Shown in pieces: positions 19,670-29,673 of a stretch of DNA of 64,000 nucleotides. Every line of letters begins with the position of its first letter. The stretch's first letter is position 1. The notes beneath the pieces were generated by a model. That model was not told the DNA's origin and did not search any database. It saw only the letters and a list, made by a program, of their open reading frames with translations. Origin of the DNA: Gammaproteobacteria bacterium. GTDB taxonomy: Bacteria > Pseudomonadota > Gammaproteobacteria > Pseudomonadales > Pseudohongiellaceae. A program made the position numbers and the translations under genes. The stretch covers positions 62,001-126,000 of the forward strand of contig JAJFKE010000047.1 of NCBI GenBank assembly GCA_021773355.1, read 5' to 3'.

Positions 19670-20527
19670 TCAATCGACCCACTCACCACAAATCCTGTGC
19701 TTATTTGAGTATAAAAAATCGGCTCCCCCTTCGAGACATGCTCCGGTGTACCAGAGGCTGTCGTGAGGATGATTCGATTCTCTCCGCAGGTGCCAAGATG
19801 TCCTGTCAGGCATGTTGTCACCTCTCATCCCCGTATAGACATAATCAAATCGTTGTCGCGCCACATCGCAAGCTTTGGCACTGATGCTCTCAAAGTTACC
19901 GAAGGGATAGGCAAAATGCCTGATATGCGTCCCCAATCGATCCTGAAGCAAATCGGCACCCAGTGCAATTTCCTCGTACAAGCTTTCTCCTTCCAATTCA
20001 GACAACCGAGCATGTGTCGCGGTGTGCGCGCCTATCGTATGACCCTCCGAAAGCAATGTCTGCAGATCAGTAATTGTCATGTTGCGAAATTCTTCAGGGA
20101 CTGCTTTTGGCTCTTGATTTAACATGATTCGCCGAGAAGCGAATTCTTGCCAATCATCTTCTTCGCTAAGCAAAGCATATTGGGTGACAATGAAATACAG
20201 TGCCTGAATACCTAGAGGTTTTAGCACACGCTCAGCCACGCGCAAATTGGAGACGGTGCCGTCATCAAATGTCAAAATAAGGGTGTCGCGGCCAATAGGT
20301 ATGTCGCCGTCAATCATCGCCGCGAACTCCTCTGGTGTGACGATGTCCCAGCTTCGCATAATCCAACGCAATTGCCTCTCAAATAGAACCTCATCAGCTT
20401 GGCTCATGTCATGATAACTAAGCACACGCAATTGAAAACGCGGCTCTCTACGCATATTCCTGGCAATTTGATTCTTAAATCTGAGTGGAAAATAGCTCCA
20501 ACCTAGAATTTCACGAAACAATGGCAT
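19670..20527 (-). CDS. Polysaccharide deacetylase (NodB homology) family protein
   Basis: 285 residues. The NodB motif TFDDG at residues 86-90 supplies the catalytic Asp and metal-binding Asp, and IGAHTATH supplies the two metal-binding His. HFAYPFGNF is the third motif. No signal peptide is clear, so it may act in the cytoplasm or be anchored by its hydrophobic N-terminus. It may remove N- or O-acetyl groups from a glycan intermediate. Its neighbours are the Wzx gene and the UDP-xylose synthase gene. An exported editing enzyme is the alternative. Confidence 0.82.
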   Translation of the reverse strand: MPLFREILGWSYFPLRFKNQIARNMRREPRFQLRVLSYHDMSQADEVLFERQLRWIMRSWDIVTPEEFAAMIDGDIPIGRDTLILTFDDGTVSNLRVAERVLKPLGIQALYFIVTQYALLSEEDDWQEFASRRIMLNQEPKAVPEEFRNMTITDLQTLLSEGHTIGAHTATHARLSELEGESLYEEIALGADLLQDRLGTHIRHFAYPFGNFESISAKACDVARQRFDYVYTGMRGDNMPDRTSWHLRRESNHPHDSLWYTGACLEGGADFLYSNKHRICGEWVD

Positions 20528-20602
20528 GTACTGAAGCTCGATCTATTGAGAGAATATAATTTGCGCGGTAGATGCCAGATAAGCAAATTCAGCTATGGGT
20601 AA

Positions 20603-21541
20603 TTACTCTTTGAGCACTTCTTTAAAATATGCAATCGTTTCCTTCAGCCCGTCATCTAAAGCTACTGTTGGTGACCAATTGAGATTTTTCCCAGCTAGCG
20701 AAATATCAGGTTGCCTCTGCTTAGGGTCATCTATCGGTAACGGCATAAAAACCAATTTCGATTTTGACCCAACCATCTTAAGCACCTTTTCAGCAAGTTC
20801 TAGCATCGTGAATTCACCTGGGTTACCTAGGTTAATGGGGCCTGTAAATCCTTGCTCACTAGCCATCATACGAACAAACCCTTCAATCAAGTCATCTACA
20901 TAGCAAAAGGATCTGGTCTGCTGACCATCACCATATATAGTGATGTCTTCATTTCTCAATGCCTGAACGATGAAGTTACTGACCACACGCCCGTCATTGG
21001 GATGCATGCGCGGTCCATAGGTGTTAAATATCCTAACCACCTTGATATCCATTTGATGCTGGCGGTGATAGTCAAAAAATAGTGTCTCTGCACAGCGCTT
21101 CCCTTCGTCATAACAGGAGCGGACTCCAATAGGGTTAACGCGGCCCCAATAACTCTCAGGCTGTGGATGCAGCTCTGGGTCTCCGTAAACCTCACTGGTG
21201 GAAGCCTGCAGAATTCTAGCCTTCACTCTCTTAGCCAGTCCCAACATATTGATCGCACCATGCACGCTGGTTTTGGTAGTTTGTACTGGATCATGTTGAT
21301 AGTGTACAGGGCTGGCCGGACAGGCAAGATTGTAGATCTGATCAACTTCTACATAGAGTGGAAAGGTCACGTCATGGCGCATCAGCTCAAAATTAGCATG
21401 ACTTAAGAGATGGGCTACATTCCGTTTGCTCCCCGTGAAGAAATTGTCTACACAGAGCACGTCGTGACCATCCGCTATTAGACGGTCGCAAAGATGGGAG
21501 CCTAGGAAACCGGCGCCGCCGGTGACAAGAATTTTTTTCAT
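20603..21541 (-). CDS. uxs: UDP-glucuronate decarboxylase (UDP-xylose synthase)
   Basis: 312 residues from the ATG at 21541 (an in-frame TTG at 21574 adds eleven residues before the Rossmann start and is not favoured). It shows [39 protein letters not shown], the catalytic Tyr/Lys of CYDEGKR, and [10 protein letters not shown], all highly typical of UXS enzymes. It converts UDP-glucuronate to UDP-xylose with tightly bound NAD. The substrate can be made by the UDP-glucose dehydrogenase gene at 32304. A 4-keto product is possible only with added activity, which is not seen. Confidence 0.92.
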   Translation of the reverse strand: MKKILVTGGAGFLGSHLCDRLIADGHDVLCVDNFFTGSKRNVAHLLSHANFELMRHDVTFPLYVEVDQIYNLACPASPVHYQHDPVQTTKTSVHGAINMLGLAKRVKARILQASTSEVYGDPELHPQPESYWGRVNPIGVRSCYDEGKRCAETLFFDYHRQHQMDIKVVRIFNTYGPRMHPNDGRVVSNFIVQALRNEDITIYGDGQQTRSFCYVDDLIEGFVRMMASEQGFTGPINLGNPGEFTMLELAEKVLKMVGSKSKLVFMPLPIDDPKQRQPDISLAGKNLNWSPTVALDDGLKETIAYFKEVLKE

Positions 21542-21638
21542 TGATTCTAAAACCTTTTCTGTCTTGAACAACAAGAATTTAGTGATGTATACGACACCAC
21601 CCCAAGTACTCGGAATATGAGCTTTAAAACAGTCTAAT

Positions 21639-22547
21639 TTAGCGCTGGCAAACCCTTGTGAATTTGTTCCGAAGCTTAGTTGCGAGTGTTTTTAGCAACT
21701 GGACAGGCTGTGAAGCAGCTTTGCTTGCAAGCAAGCGCAGACCATTAGCAATTTTGCCTTGCTGTATTAGTTCACGCGCTTCTTCAAGATCAAGGCGCAA
21801 ATGGATCTGGCACCACAACTTGTCTTTATCGGGCTCGAATTGTTGAATGTTGTAAACATGGTCCTTCAACACAACCAGCTGGTTATGACGCGCCCTAGCA
21901 GTCGCAAGAGTAATATTGTCATTTCCGATAATGTACTCACCGAGAGGTTTGGAAATGAACAAAAATCCCGCTTCATGCTTGGCTAAACGAAGCCAGAGAT
22001 CATAATCCTCAACAATAGTGTAATCGCTAGCCTGGTTGAACCGCAGCTTATGTTTCAGTAAAAAGTCGGCCCGCACTGTAACGGCTGATGTCGAAAGTCT
22101 ATTCCCTTGGGTGAGCAAAATGCGATAGAAATCCCTTTCGTAAGGTCCATGCTTCAATAAACTCTTTTTGTTAGTACCTTCGGTATGCAGCATCTCATTA
22201 TGGCAAAATACATCGGATTCAGGTTTTTGTGAGATGGCATGAGCGACATCGGATAACCGGGTTGGATACCAAATATCATCCGAATCCAAAAAACAAATCC
22301 AGGGAGCAGACGCTAGGTTAATGCCACGGTTTCGCGGGGTTGCAGGTCCTCCTGAGTTTGGCGCGCAGTCATAGTGTATGCGGGAATCCGAAAAGCTGCT
22401 TACCATCTCCCCTGTATTGTCGGTTGAGCCATCATCCATCAGCAATAATTCAAAATCCTCGAAAGTCTGCTCAAGCACGGATTGCACAGTCATCGCAAGT
22501 TTCTCAGCCCGATTATAAGTTGGAATTATTACGCTAAAGTAAGGCAT
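21639..22547 (-). CDS. Glycosyltransferase family 2 protein
   Basis: 302 residues from the ATG at 22547, which gives the normal GT2 opening [21 protein letters not shown] at 22577 would overlap the previous stop as TAGTG and adds ten residues, so the start is uncertain. The GT-A domain has [11 protein letters not shown] and the metal-binding CFLDSDD. It adds one sugar of the repeat unit at the inner face of the cytoplasmic membrane. Donor and linkage are unknown. Confidence 0.86.
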   Translation of the reverse strand: MPYFSVIIPTYNRAEKLAMTVQSVLEQTFEDFELLLMDDGSTDNTGEMVSSFSDSRIHYDCAPNSGGPATPRNRGINLASAPWICFLDSDDIWYPTRLSDVAHAISQKPESDVFCHNEMLHTEGTNKKSLLKHGPYERDFYRILLTQGNRLSTSAVTVRADFLLKHKLRFNQASDYTIVEDYDLWLRLAKHEAGFLFISKPLGEYIIGNDNITLATARARHNQLVVLKDHVYNIQQFEPDKDKLWCQIHLRLDLEEARELIQQGKIANGLRLLASKAASQPVQLLKTLATKLRNKFTRVCQR

Positions 22548-22576
22548 GTACGTATACAGATAATGATTTTGTCCCA

Positions 22577-24067
22577 CTAGTCTGCGGCAGAAGCGGTCTT
22601 TAAGATTTCTCGAAACCAGTCAAGTCTCTTCTGTGTATATGAGCGATACATTCCGTTGATGTAATCGATAACTGCTTCGAGGTCGAATTTCTTGTCATAA
22701 GAACCTGATTGAATAGAGTCTTTCAGTTGACGGAGGTCGGCAAGTTGGTAATTAACCTGCCATAAGTCGAAATACATAAAGCGGTCATCGGAAAAACTAC
22801 CGTCTCTGCTATATTGATAAGACTTGACCCCTTTCAATAAAGCTTCAATACCGAAAGAGTTGTCGTTAAACAACACACAGTCATAATTATCCCGCAAGCA
22901 GTCCATATCTACATCAGTCACAATCTGAAAATTTTCCGGGATCCTGGAGAGGGCTTTTACATCGCTCAATCGATACAGTGGATGCAGCTTCAATTCAACT
23001 GCTATCCCACTACCCCCAAACACTTGAACCAAGTCACTAATTGTATCTGCATACTGATCAATATGGACGGGAAACGCATACAGTATGCGACCCAGAATTT
23101 TTTGATTCGCCGGCAAAACCGTATAAAAACCACCTTCGCACGGATAAGAGAATCGAAGCGCGGCAAATGATTCAATAGGAATAGCATAGTGCCCGTGCTC
23201 CAGAAGGTATTTCCGAAAATATTCACCCACGGTCAACAGCACATCTGGCATGGGATGTTGATGGCTATCTAAATCAGTCGGAAAGAAGTTAAGAAATATC
23301 GGTGAGAAACCACTACTCTGATAGCCTATTAGACGAATGTCATGCCCTCTAAGTGTGGCGCAGCAGGTCTTTTCCCAGGATTGGTTTTCGAATATGTAAA
23401 CGAATGCTTTGATGCGGTGTTGGATAAGTTTTTCACACTTATACTTTTCAGCGTAAGCTTCAAACGAACGCAACCCTAAATAGTCGAGCAGGAGCGAATG
23501 ATTGATATACGCTGATACATCCCTGCCATTCAAATGATACTTTTGCCGGGTTTGTACATATGCAGTGAACATATAATTCCAAAACAAGCTCACAACGTCC
23601 AACACGCTTAGCAGCCCATATGAAATAATCTGATTATCACCTCGCTTTGCTCTCCCAAAATGATTAAGCAGACCCACATCTGTCGACGTAAAACTGACCA
23701 CTACGCTTTCATATGCTGCAAGGTCTTCGGGCAGCTTGCGAAAATAGTCATCAACCAACTCAGCCCTTACAAAACTTCGAGGCACGAGCCACGTTCTAAA
23801 AACTATCGCTCCTTCCGGGAGCCTACGCACTCTGAAGCGTTGAGAGGCATACAATATTCGACCGAACATCAACAACAACCGTGGAGCAAACTCTAATAAC
23901 CGACGCCAAGGGAATGGAGGCTTATTCTCATTTTCGGCACTAGCTTGGATTGATTTGTAGAGTGATGTAACAGTTTCCTGTTTACTGAAGGTCGGACAAG
24001 CAAGCGCAGAAAATTTGTGGTGAAACTCTCTGAATGCTAACGACATTACTTGATTGAAATCCATCAT
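22577..24067 (-). CDS. Putative surface-carbohydrate GT-B-like protein, family not recognised
   Basis: 496 residues from the ATG at 24067; a TTG six bases earlier is possible. No catalytic motif is certain. The middle contains FENQSWEKTCCATLRG followed by IGYQSSGFSPIFL, a pattern seen in large uncharacterised proteins of O-antigen loci that are predicted to be GT-B enzymes, and LYAFPVHIDQY precedes a C-terminal half rich in alpha/beta alternation. A short hydrophobic stretch near residues 70-80 may associate with the membrane. It lies between a GT2 gene and a methyltransferase gene. A glycosyltransferase role is inferred mainly from context. Confidence 0.55.
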   Translation of the reverse strand: MMDFNQVMSLAFREFHHKFSALACPTFSKQETVTSLYKSIQASAENENKPPFPWRRLLEFAPRLLLMFGRILYASQRFRVRRLPEGAIVFRTWLVPRSFVRAELVDDYFRKLPEDLAAYESVVVSFTSTDVGLLNHFGRAKRGDNQIISYGLLSVLDVVSLFWNYMFTAYVQTRQKYHLNGRDVSAYINHSLLLDYLGLRSFEAYAEKYKCEKLIQHRIKAFVYIFENQSWEKTCCATLRGHDIRLIGYQSSGFSPIFLNFFPTDLDSHQHPMPDVLLTVGEYFRKYLLEHGHYAIPIESFAALRFSYPCEGGFYTVLPANQKILGRILYAFPVHIDQYADTISDLVQVFGGSGIAVELKLHPLYRLSDVKALSRIPENFQIVTDVDMDCLRDNYDCVLFNDNSFGIEALLKGVKSYQYSRDGSFSDDRFMYFDLWQVNYQLADLRQLKDSIQSGSYDKKFDLEAVIDYINGMYRSYTQKRLDWFREILKTASAAD

Positions 24068-24088
24068 GACCAACTACCCAAATTCGTA

Positions 24089-24799
24089 TCAATCAACAGA
24101 TTTTATGGCGTGAATAATCATACATTCAGACAATTTTGGGAAAACATAGCCCATAACTCCAAATTCGGGCAATCGATATTTACTCATGACTTGACGTGGG
24201 AGGTAAGGGACAAAACTACCAAGGACATTGAGAGTAATAAACCCATGCTTGGCAAGTTGTCTCTTTAGGATTTTTACAGTATATGCGCGTACATGCCCGA
24301 CGCCCTCAGAGGTACACCAATCGACCCATTCAGGATATACACCAAATAGTAGTCTTATGCGATTCTCAAAACTAGCAAGATTTGGGGTGGTGATAATAAG
24401 ACTGCCAGATGGCTTTAGACAGCGAGCCAAATTCTGCAAGAATTTGTCGGTATCAACTATGTGCTCAATAATTTCGCCGGCAAACACCAAATCAAACCGA
24501 TCATTCTCATATGGCAACTCATCAATAGAAAGATCGGCCAACCAAACCTCCAGCCCTCTGGTTTGGCAAACGTCCACATTATCAGGATTTATATCAACAC
24601 CATATGCTCTCCATCCCTGGCTTATCATTCTTTGCATCAACCCACCTTGAGTTGCGCCTAAGTCGAGAAACTCACCAGGAGGGATTCGACTCATTATTTT
24701 TAGACACTTCTTCATCCTATTTTCATTAAAATTATAACCAAAAGGAATTTCAGAGTTTCTCTTTGACAAATCTGATACATTATTTTTGCTACTATTCAT
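24089..24799 (-). CDS. Class I SAM-dependent methyltransferase
   Basis: 236 residues with motif I FLDLGATQGGLMQRM, the acidic loop YGVDINPDN and motif FAGEIIEHIVDTDKFLQN, all of the Methyltransf_23 type. It ends 15 bases before the GT-B-like gene and starts with ATGA overlap on the fdtA-like stop. Its position beside deoxysugar genes makes a nucleotide-sugar or deoxysugar methyltransferase likely, such as a C- or O-methyltransferase, but no C-3 methyltransferase zinc motif is seen. The substrate is not known. Confidence 0.84.
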   Translation of the reverse strand: MNSSKNNVSDLSKRNSEIPFGYNFNENRMKKCLKIMSRIPPGEFLDLGATQGGLMQRMISQGWRAYGVDINPDNVDVCQTRGLEVWLADLSIDELPYENDRFDLVFAGEIIEHIVDTDKFLQNLARCLKPSGSLIITTPNLASFENRIRLLFGVYPEWVDWCTSEGVGHVRAYTVKILKRQLAKHGFITLNVLGSFVPYLPRQVMSKYRLPEFGVMGYVFPKLSECMIIHAIKSVD

Positions 24800-25185
24800 T
24801 GTGACTTTTTCAATTTTAAAAATTGATCCCAGTCTCTAATGGTTTTCTCATGAACATAATGAGTACTTGCAAGCACGACCAAAACTGCATCACTGGTAAA
24901 ATCAGTCATTTCAATCCATGTCATTGGGTTTATGATCAAACCTGTTGCAGGAGAATCCAACCGATGGGATATCGATTCCAGCCCATCGTGCAAGTTCAAC
25001 CGCGCGGCTCCTGAAGTGGCAATTACTATCTGCTGAGTATCAGGATGGGCGTGTCCGCCCCTTTCCGCTGAGACATGGTGAACGATATAACACCGTTTAA
25101 TATCAAAGGGGACATCCAGCTTTTCCTCTATTGAAGTCAAGGAACCCCGAGCATCGACATTAGTATTAAGTTCTATTAATTTCAT
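24796..25185 (-). CDS. FdtA/WxcM-type sugar 3,4-ketoisomerase-like cupin
   Basis: 129 residues, the usual length of FdtA/QdtA proteins. RGSLTSIEE, RCYIVHHVSAERGGHAHP and the TSGAARLNLHDG strand match the cupin family that converts NDP-4-keto-6-deoxyglucose to the 3-keto sugar. The HxH pair of the family is present as GHAHP. It lies downstream of the Gfo/Idh and 2,3-dehydratase genes and overlaps the methyltransferase start. Whether the substrate is a dTDP- or CDP-sugar is not clear; the locus encodes RfbF but no dTDP pathway gene. Confidence 0.83.
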   Translation of the reverse strand: MKLIELNTNVDARGSLTSIEEKLDVPFDIKRCYIVHHVSAERGGHAHPDTQQIVIATSGAARLNLHDGLESISHRLDSPATGLIINPMTWIEMTDFTSDAVLVVLASTHYVHEKTIRDWDQFLKLKKSQ

Positions 25186-25222
25186 TTAGATACTCTGTTG
25201 TGTGGGCCAAACGGGAAAACAA

Positions 25223-26221
25223 CTAAGAGATCGAGCTAGTAGTGACTACATTTTTGAACTGATCAATTAGCGTGGCTTGTTGAATATTACCTTCGTATTC
25301 AAGGGCCGTTGACGCATCGCCATTTATGAGTTTATAAAAGTAGTTTAGTATGTTTTTAAAATGATCATCAGTTGGCAAGACTTTCCGTTCGGCACCATGG
25401 CTTGTTTCGACAAGTAGTTCAGGCTCTAAATTAGAAGGGGCCGTAAATATTCGGTTGGTAGTGAGCTTTCCCAGGCTTCCCCATAATTCCAACGAACATT
25501 GATAATAGTTGTCGAAGCCGTAAGAAAAATGACCGAACAGTGCGCCACCACTTTGCTGCAGCATCCCGCCGCCCCAGATGTCAACATTTCTGGCCGAATC
25601 GAAAGCCATGGAAGCATGAGCTACCGAGAGATCTTTACCCAAAAAATAAGGTGCTATCTTCATTGCATAGGCTCCAGCATCTAGCAACGCCCCCCCGCCC
25701 AGCTCGGGTTTATAACGAATATTGTCCGCGTCTGCAAATGGAGGAAAACCAAATGCTACCCGTACAGAGCGCAAATTTCCGATCACGCCATCGTTAGTAA
25801 GCTTCAATATAGTTGCGAGTTGCGAATGAAAGCGAAATTGGAAGTTTTCGAGTAATACGAGGTTCCTTGCGCTGGCTAATTCAACCATTTGCTGAACTTC
25901 AATAAGGCTACAGCCTAATGACTTCTCAACCAGAACATGCTTGCCTTGCTCCAGAGCCATAATAACGAATGGGTAATGTAACGAATTGGGAAGAGGAATA
26001 TATACAGCATCAATGTCTGGATCAACTAATAGGCTTTCGTAATTTTCATAGGCCTTACAGCCGAAATCTCTAGCACTTGTAGTTGCCTTAGATGAATCTC
26101 TACTAGCAATTCCTGCCAACTTGTATTGGTTTGGCAGGGAAATAATTGCAGGGATTACCGAACGTGTCGCAATTGACGCCACGCCAAGAACACCGACTCT
26201 TGTATATTGCTTAGTATTCAT
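25223..26221 (-). CDS. Gfo/Idh/MocA oxidoreductase, candidate NDP-sugar C-3 ketoreductase
   Basis: 332 residues. The N-terminal Rossmann motif is GVLGVASIATRSVIPAI and the substrate-side motif is EKSLGCSLIEV, in which the usual EKP proline is Ser. The family includes KijD10/SpnN-like enzymes that reduce the C-3 keto group formed by NDP-hexose 2,3-dehydratases. The start overlaps the 2,3-dehydratase stop as ATGA, which supports that sequential role. GGGALLDAGAYAM lies in the active-site half. Other sugar oxidoreductases of the family cannot be excluded, but the coupling to the dehydratase gene is strong context. Confidence 0.78.
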   Translation of the reverse strand: MNTKQYTRVGVLGVASIATRSVIPAIISLPNQYKLAGIASRDSSKATTSARDFGCKAYENYESLLVDPDIDAVYIPLPNSLHYPFVIMALEQGKHVLVEKSLGCSLIEVQQMVELASARNLVLLENFQFRFHSQLATILKLTNDGVIGNLRSVRVAFGFPPFADADNIRYKPELGGGALLDAGAYAMKIAPYFLGKDLSVAHASMAFDSARNVDIWGGGMLQQSGGALFGHFSYGFDNYYQCSLELWGSLGKLTTNRIFTAPSNLEPELLVETSHGAERKVLPTDDHFKNILNYFYKLINGDASTALEYEGNIQQATLIDQFKNVVTTSSIS

Positions 26222-27639
26222 GAAAATGCGATCGCCGCGAGAAGATTTCGTGCCTGTATGTTTAAATAGTTATTGAACCGGTTGAAGTAAAACAACTGAT
26301 TTAAGGTCATCCAGATATAGTGATCTGGAAGTTTGTCAGGAAAGGACTCATCTGCGATCACAAGGATATTCCGGTTCTGCTCTCTATAGAACCGTCCGCC
26401 TTCCTCCGATTGTAAACAATCAACAACTACCTGTTCCCTCGAAACTCCTAAGATGTAATCAAGGAAAGGTACTGGCTGGCTATCGGGCTGACGATAGTCT
26501 CCCGTGAGGCACTGGACCGTGGGCGCCAATTCAACGATATCTCTATTCCCGCACTCCAATTTCGCTTGAACGATGAGATGTAGAATGCCATTGATTTTCT
26601 TACAGACAAATGCACAGATGCCGGGCTGGGATGGTTGGATCATCGGTTGTTGCCAAGACATGATCTCACGGTTGCTGATCGCTACATTCACCCCAATAAC
26701 CTTGAAGTACTTCCCATCACCACGAGAGATTTCATCCGGGAGAACAGCCCACTGTTTTACATCGTTCAACGGTATCCTATCAACGATCAAGTCATATCTG
26801 CTTTTGATGTCGGTAAGAAAATGTATTATTCCGTTTATAGAATGTACTGCACCCTCTGTTGTCACGACAGATTTAAGGGACTCATATTCAAATTTCGCTG
26901 TTTCTGTACTATCTGCCAGATATCGCAATGCATCTGTGCATGTAACGCTCGGATCACTAAACTGAATTCCGGATATGACGGTCCGAGTATCCATGTTTAC
27001 TAGATTATCGAATCGCATAAGAGTCTTGATTTGCTGGAGCGTAAGCCATTCAAAGTTATCATAAACCGGAATGTCCTCGTCTACGTTAATAATAATATTC
27101 CTGTTTCGCTTCATTAAAAACCGAGCACCCTGCTCAGACTGTAGCTGATCCAACAATACGTTATCTGATTTCACATTCCGGAAGTATTCTAGATATAAGG
27201 GCTTTCTACCTTTATGAACCTGGGTGTAATTACTGCGAGTTGCTTGAATTGTGGGCGAAATCTGAACATGATTCACATTTCCGGGCTCAATCTTGGCTTG
27301 CACCAAAAAATGTAGAACACCGTTAATTCTTTTTACAATGAATCCCAAATATCCTATTTCAGGCTGATTAATGATCGGTTGATTCCAGCTAGAAATCGTT
27401 CCCCAGTTTGTCGAAACCTGTATCCCGTCTATAGAAAAAAAACGTCCGCTATCATGTCGAAGTGAGCCACTCAGGGCATCAAACCCCCAGTGTGTCATGT
27501 CCTTGAATGCTATCCGCTCAACTTCCACCTCAACTCGATCGTTTTGCGCTCTGACCCATTCCAAGATGGCGTTTATATCGCCAATTTTACTATCGCCGCC
27601 ATGCGCGCTTTTAAGAAATTCTTGTTCAGAGTTTTTCAT
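26218..27639 (-). CDS. NDP-hexose 2,3-dehydratase (EvaA/SpnO family)
   Basis: 473 residues built from two repeats of about 220 residues. The first contains RFFSIDGIQVSTN, SWNQPIINQPEIG and FLVQAKIEPGNV; the second has KYFKVIGVNVAIS, SWQQPMIQPSQPG and LIVQAKLECGNRD. This internal duplication and the QAK-E-GN segments identify the EvaA/TylX3/SpnO family. The family removes water from C-2 and C-3 of NDP-4-keto-6-deoxyhexose, the first step to 2,6-dideoxy sugars of actinomycete antibiotics. The coupled Gfo/Idh gene would reduce the unstable 3-keto product. An NDP-4-keto-6-deoxyhexose source is not obvious in the window. Confidence 0.88.
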   Translation of the reverse strand: MKNSEQEFLKSAHGGDSKIGDINAILEWVRAQNDRVEVEVERIAFKDMTHWGFDALSGSLRHDSGRFFSIDGIQVSTNWGTISSWNQPIINQPEIGYLGFIVKRINGVLHFLVQAKIEPGNVNHVQISPTIQATRSNYTQVHKGRKPLYLEYFRNVKSDNVLLDQLQSEQGARFLMKRNRNIIINVDEDIPVYDNFEWLTLQQIKTLMRFDNLVNMDTRTVISGIQFSDPSVTCTDALRYLADSTETAKFEYESLKSVVTTEGAVHSINGIIHFLTDIKSRYDLIVDRIPLNDVKQWAVLPDEISRGDGKYFKVIGVNVAISNREIMSWQQPMIQPSQPGICAFVCKKINGILHLIVQAKLECGNRDIVELAPTVQCLTGDYRQPDSQPVPFLDYILGVSREQVVVDCLQSEEGGRFYREQNRNILVIADESFPDKLPDHYIWMTLNQLFYFNRFNNYLNIQARNLLAAIAFS

Positions 27640-27691
27640 AATTCATGCATTCGACATATCATTAAAGGCCTGCTTTGAGACATAGCCAAGC

Positions 27692-28555
27692 TCAAGATTC
27701 ACCCGCAAGCTCACGGAATCTTTTCTCCCAGTCTACACCTGGACTGAGCTGAGTCTCAGGTACGATCACACCTTTTTTAAATACACGTGGATTTTGGGGT
27801 GGAATGAACCTTGATAAATGTGTCGCCAAGCCCGGAATAGGAGAGAACAGTCTAATTCTGAGATAGAGGTAGGCTCTCCTATAGAAGACTCTATCAATGG
27901 AGGGCAGCTCTTTACCGAAAATCCTCGACGGCCAAAAAAACCAAACATGAAATCTCGGTATTTTTCGCAAAAATGCTGTTCTTTCGAAGTATTCATATCT
28001 TCCACCGACCACACTTGTAGTGGCTTCAATAGTCCGCCAATGCAAATCATTCACTATCAGAATATCCGACCTGCGGGAAAATAAATCATCATTTCGAATG
28101 TATCTGTCAGGATGATCAAATGGACTTACAAACCCGTCGATTTCCGAGCAAGCCTGAATCCATTTTCGCAATCCATCTGCTCTAAAAAGATAGTCATCTT
28201 CGAGCACTAAAACTATATCGTTTTTGTTGTGTTCTTTTGATGAGATATGGTTCATGACCTTTATAAGGTTACCCATGCCACCAAAGACAGGCCATTTTCC
28301 TCGATGATCGTTTACGTCAAAACCTTCTGATGTGTGGAACACTTCGTCAAATTCGGATTCCAGAAATTTTGTATACTCGTCGCTCGAATTATCCACACAG
28401 GCGCAGGTGTGAATATCGTCTATTTCATCTAGTGCAAGAGACTTGATGCAGGTCGTGATCATTTCCATCTTATTTTTTGCTAGCACGTTACGACCGGACA
28501 TTCCGCTTGCGGAGCTCTTGTCCAAATACGTTCTAATATACAGATATGTTTTCAT
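27692..28555 (-). CDS. GT-A-like putative glycosyltransferase, family not recognised
   Basis: 287 residues. It begins MKTYLYIRTYLDKSSAS and shows a possible metal-binding DD in VLVLEDDYLFRADGLRKW near residues 115-132, as in GT-A enzymes. WPVFGGMGNLIKVMNHI precedes that motif. No signal peptide or strong membrane segment is present. It is flanked by a GT2 gene and the 2,3-dehydratase gene. The assignment to a glycosyltransferase rests on the acidic motif, length and context; the family and donor are not known. Confidence 0.55.
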   Translation of the reverse strand: MKTYLYIRTYLDKSSASGMSGRNVLAKNKMEMITTCIKSLALDEIDDIHTCACVDNSSDEYTKFLESEFDEVFHTSEGFDVNDHRGKWPVFGGMGNLIKVMNHISSKEHNKNDIVLVLEDDYLFRADGLRKWIQACSEIDGFVSPFDHPDRYIRNDDLFSRRSDILIVNDLHWRTIEATTSVVGGRYEYFERTAFLRKIPRFHVWFFWPSRIFGKELPSIDRVFYRRAYLYLRIRLFSPIPGLATHLSRFIPPQNPRVFKKGVIVPETQLSPGVDWEKRFRELAGES

Positions 28556-28588
28556 AGTTTGCTTTTTTTGTTGATAGGTGAGTACGAC

Positions 28589-29635
28589 TCATGCTCGTTC
28601 GGCTCTATCGTCCTGATTTAGCATTGATCGAAGTAACCCTCTAACTTTTAGAATAGATAGATAAGCCGCACGTCCAATAATCCATTTGTCTACCAATATC
28701 GCGATTCGTATTCGCGGATTCCGGTTCACCATATATCCATCAGGCATTAAGCTGGTACTGAATGAATGGAATTCATTCGCAATCTGGGACGCTGGCTTTC
28801 TATCCGTCGTTCGTCTGATAGTGAGCCCCCTATTAATAAGCCCTTCACACATGTACTCGATATAGTTGGCACCGTATCGACGGATAACATCTTCAAGGTG
28901 AGCATGTTTCCTCGCTTCGTTGTCTAGAAATAGCATGTACTTAAATAGACAGCCTTGGTATTCGACGACCTGGGTACTCGCAGAGGCGCTGGCATGCTCC
29001 CTGTAATAAAAACACTCGGCGGGGTCAATCGCAAGATATCCAAGCCCGGCGAGCCTCACCCACAGTTCATAGTCTCCAAAGATGAGATTGTGGTATCTAG
29101 AAAATCCTCCAACCGTATCAAAGTCCTTACGGCGCATCATAAACCCTGAACCCATACTGTCCAGCGTTCGCATGAATTGCTTGGCTACGAATTCATGCAC
29201 CTGCTGAACTTCGCACATCGGCAAACAATGTCGGAGAAATCTCCCGTTCCCATCTATGTATTGAAAATGAGTCTGATACAGCGTTGCTTTTGGATGTTTG
29301 TTAATTAGGGCCGACATGACTTCCAAATAGTTTGGGTCGAGCGAATCATCGTGGCCGATAATTGTCAGAAAGTCACTCGTCTTAATCGCTGATATTCGGG
29401 ACCAATTTTCTTCCAGTGACAATGGTCGATCAGCACAGACGATCGTGACCCTCTCGTCATCAATCGACTGCAACCATTCAGCAGTACCGTCTGTACTGCA
29501 ATTTTCCAGAACCAAAAGCTCAAACTCAGCATGGGATTGCTTCAATACGCTAGCCACACACTCCTTGACGTACTCGCCCCCATTGCGAACAGGTAGCACG
29601 ACACTGAATCGTAAGGTTGTATTTCCTGAACTCAC
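28589..29635 (-). CDS. Glycosyltransferase family 2 protein
   Basis: 348 residues from a GTG start. The GT-A domain has FSVVLPVRNGGEYVKECV, LVLENCSTDGT, TIIGHDDSLDPNY and FGDYELWVRLAGLGYLA. The DD of GHDDS is the metal-binding pair and D of YELW-type segment the likely catalytic base region. It presumably adds one residue of the repeat at the inner membrane. The C-terminal 80 residues are basic and may contact the membrane. Donor unknown. Confidence 0.86.
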   Translation of the reverse strand: MSSGNTTLRFSVVLPVRNGGEYVKECVASVLKQSHAEFELLVLENCSTDGTAEWLQSIDDERVTIVCADRPLSLEENWSRISAIKTSDFLTIIGHDDSLDPNYLEVMSALINKHPKATLYQTHFQYIDGNGRFLRHCLPMCEVQQVHEFVAKQFMRTLDSMGSGFMMRRKDFDTVGGFSRYHNLIFGDYELWVRLAGLGYLAIDPAECFYYREHASASASTQVVEYQGCLFKYMLFLDNEARKHAHLEDVIRRYGANYIEYMCEGLINRGLTIRRTTDRKPASQIANEFHSFSTSLMPDGYMVNRNPRIRIAILVDKWIIGRAAYLSILKVRGLLRSMLNQDDRAERA

Positions 29636-29673
29636 TTAGGTTTTTTAAACATCTTTCTCAAATATAGTGACGG

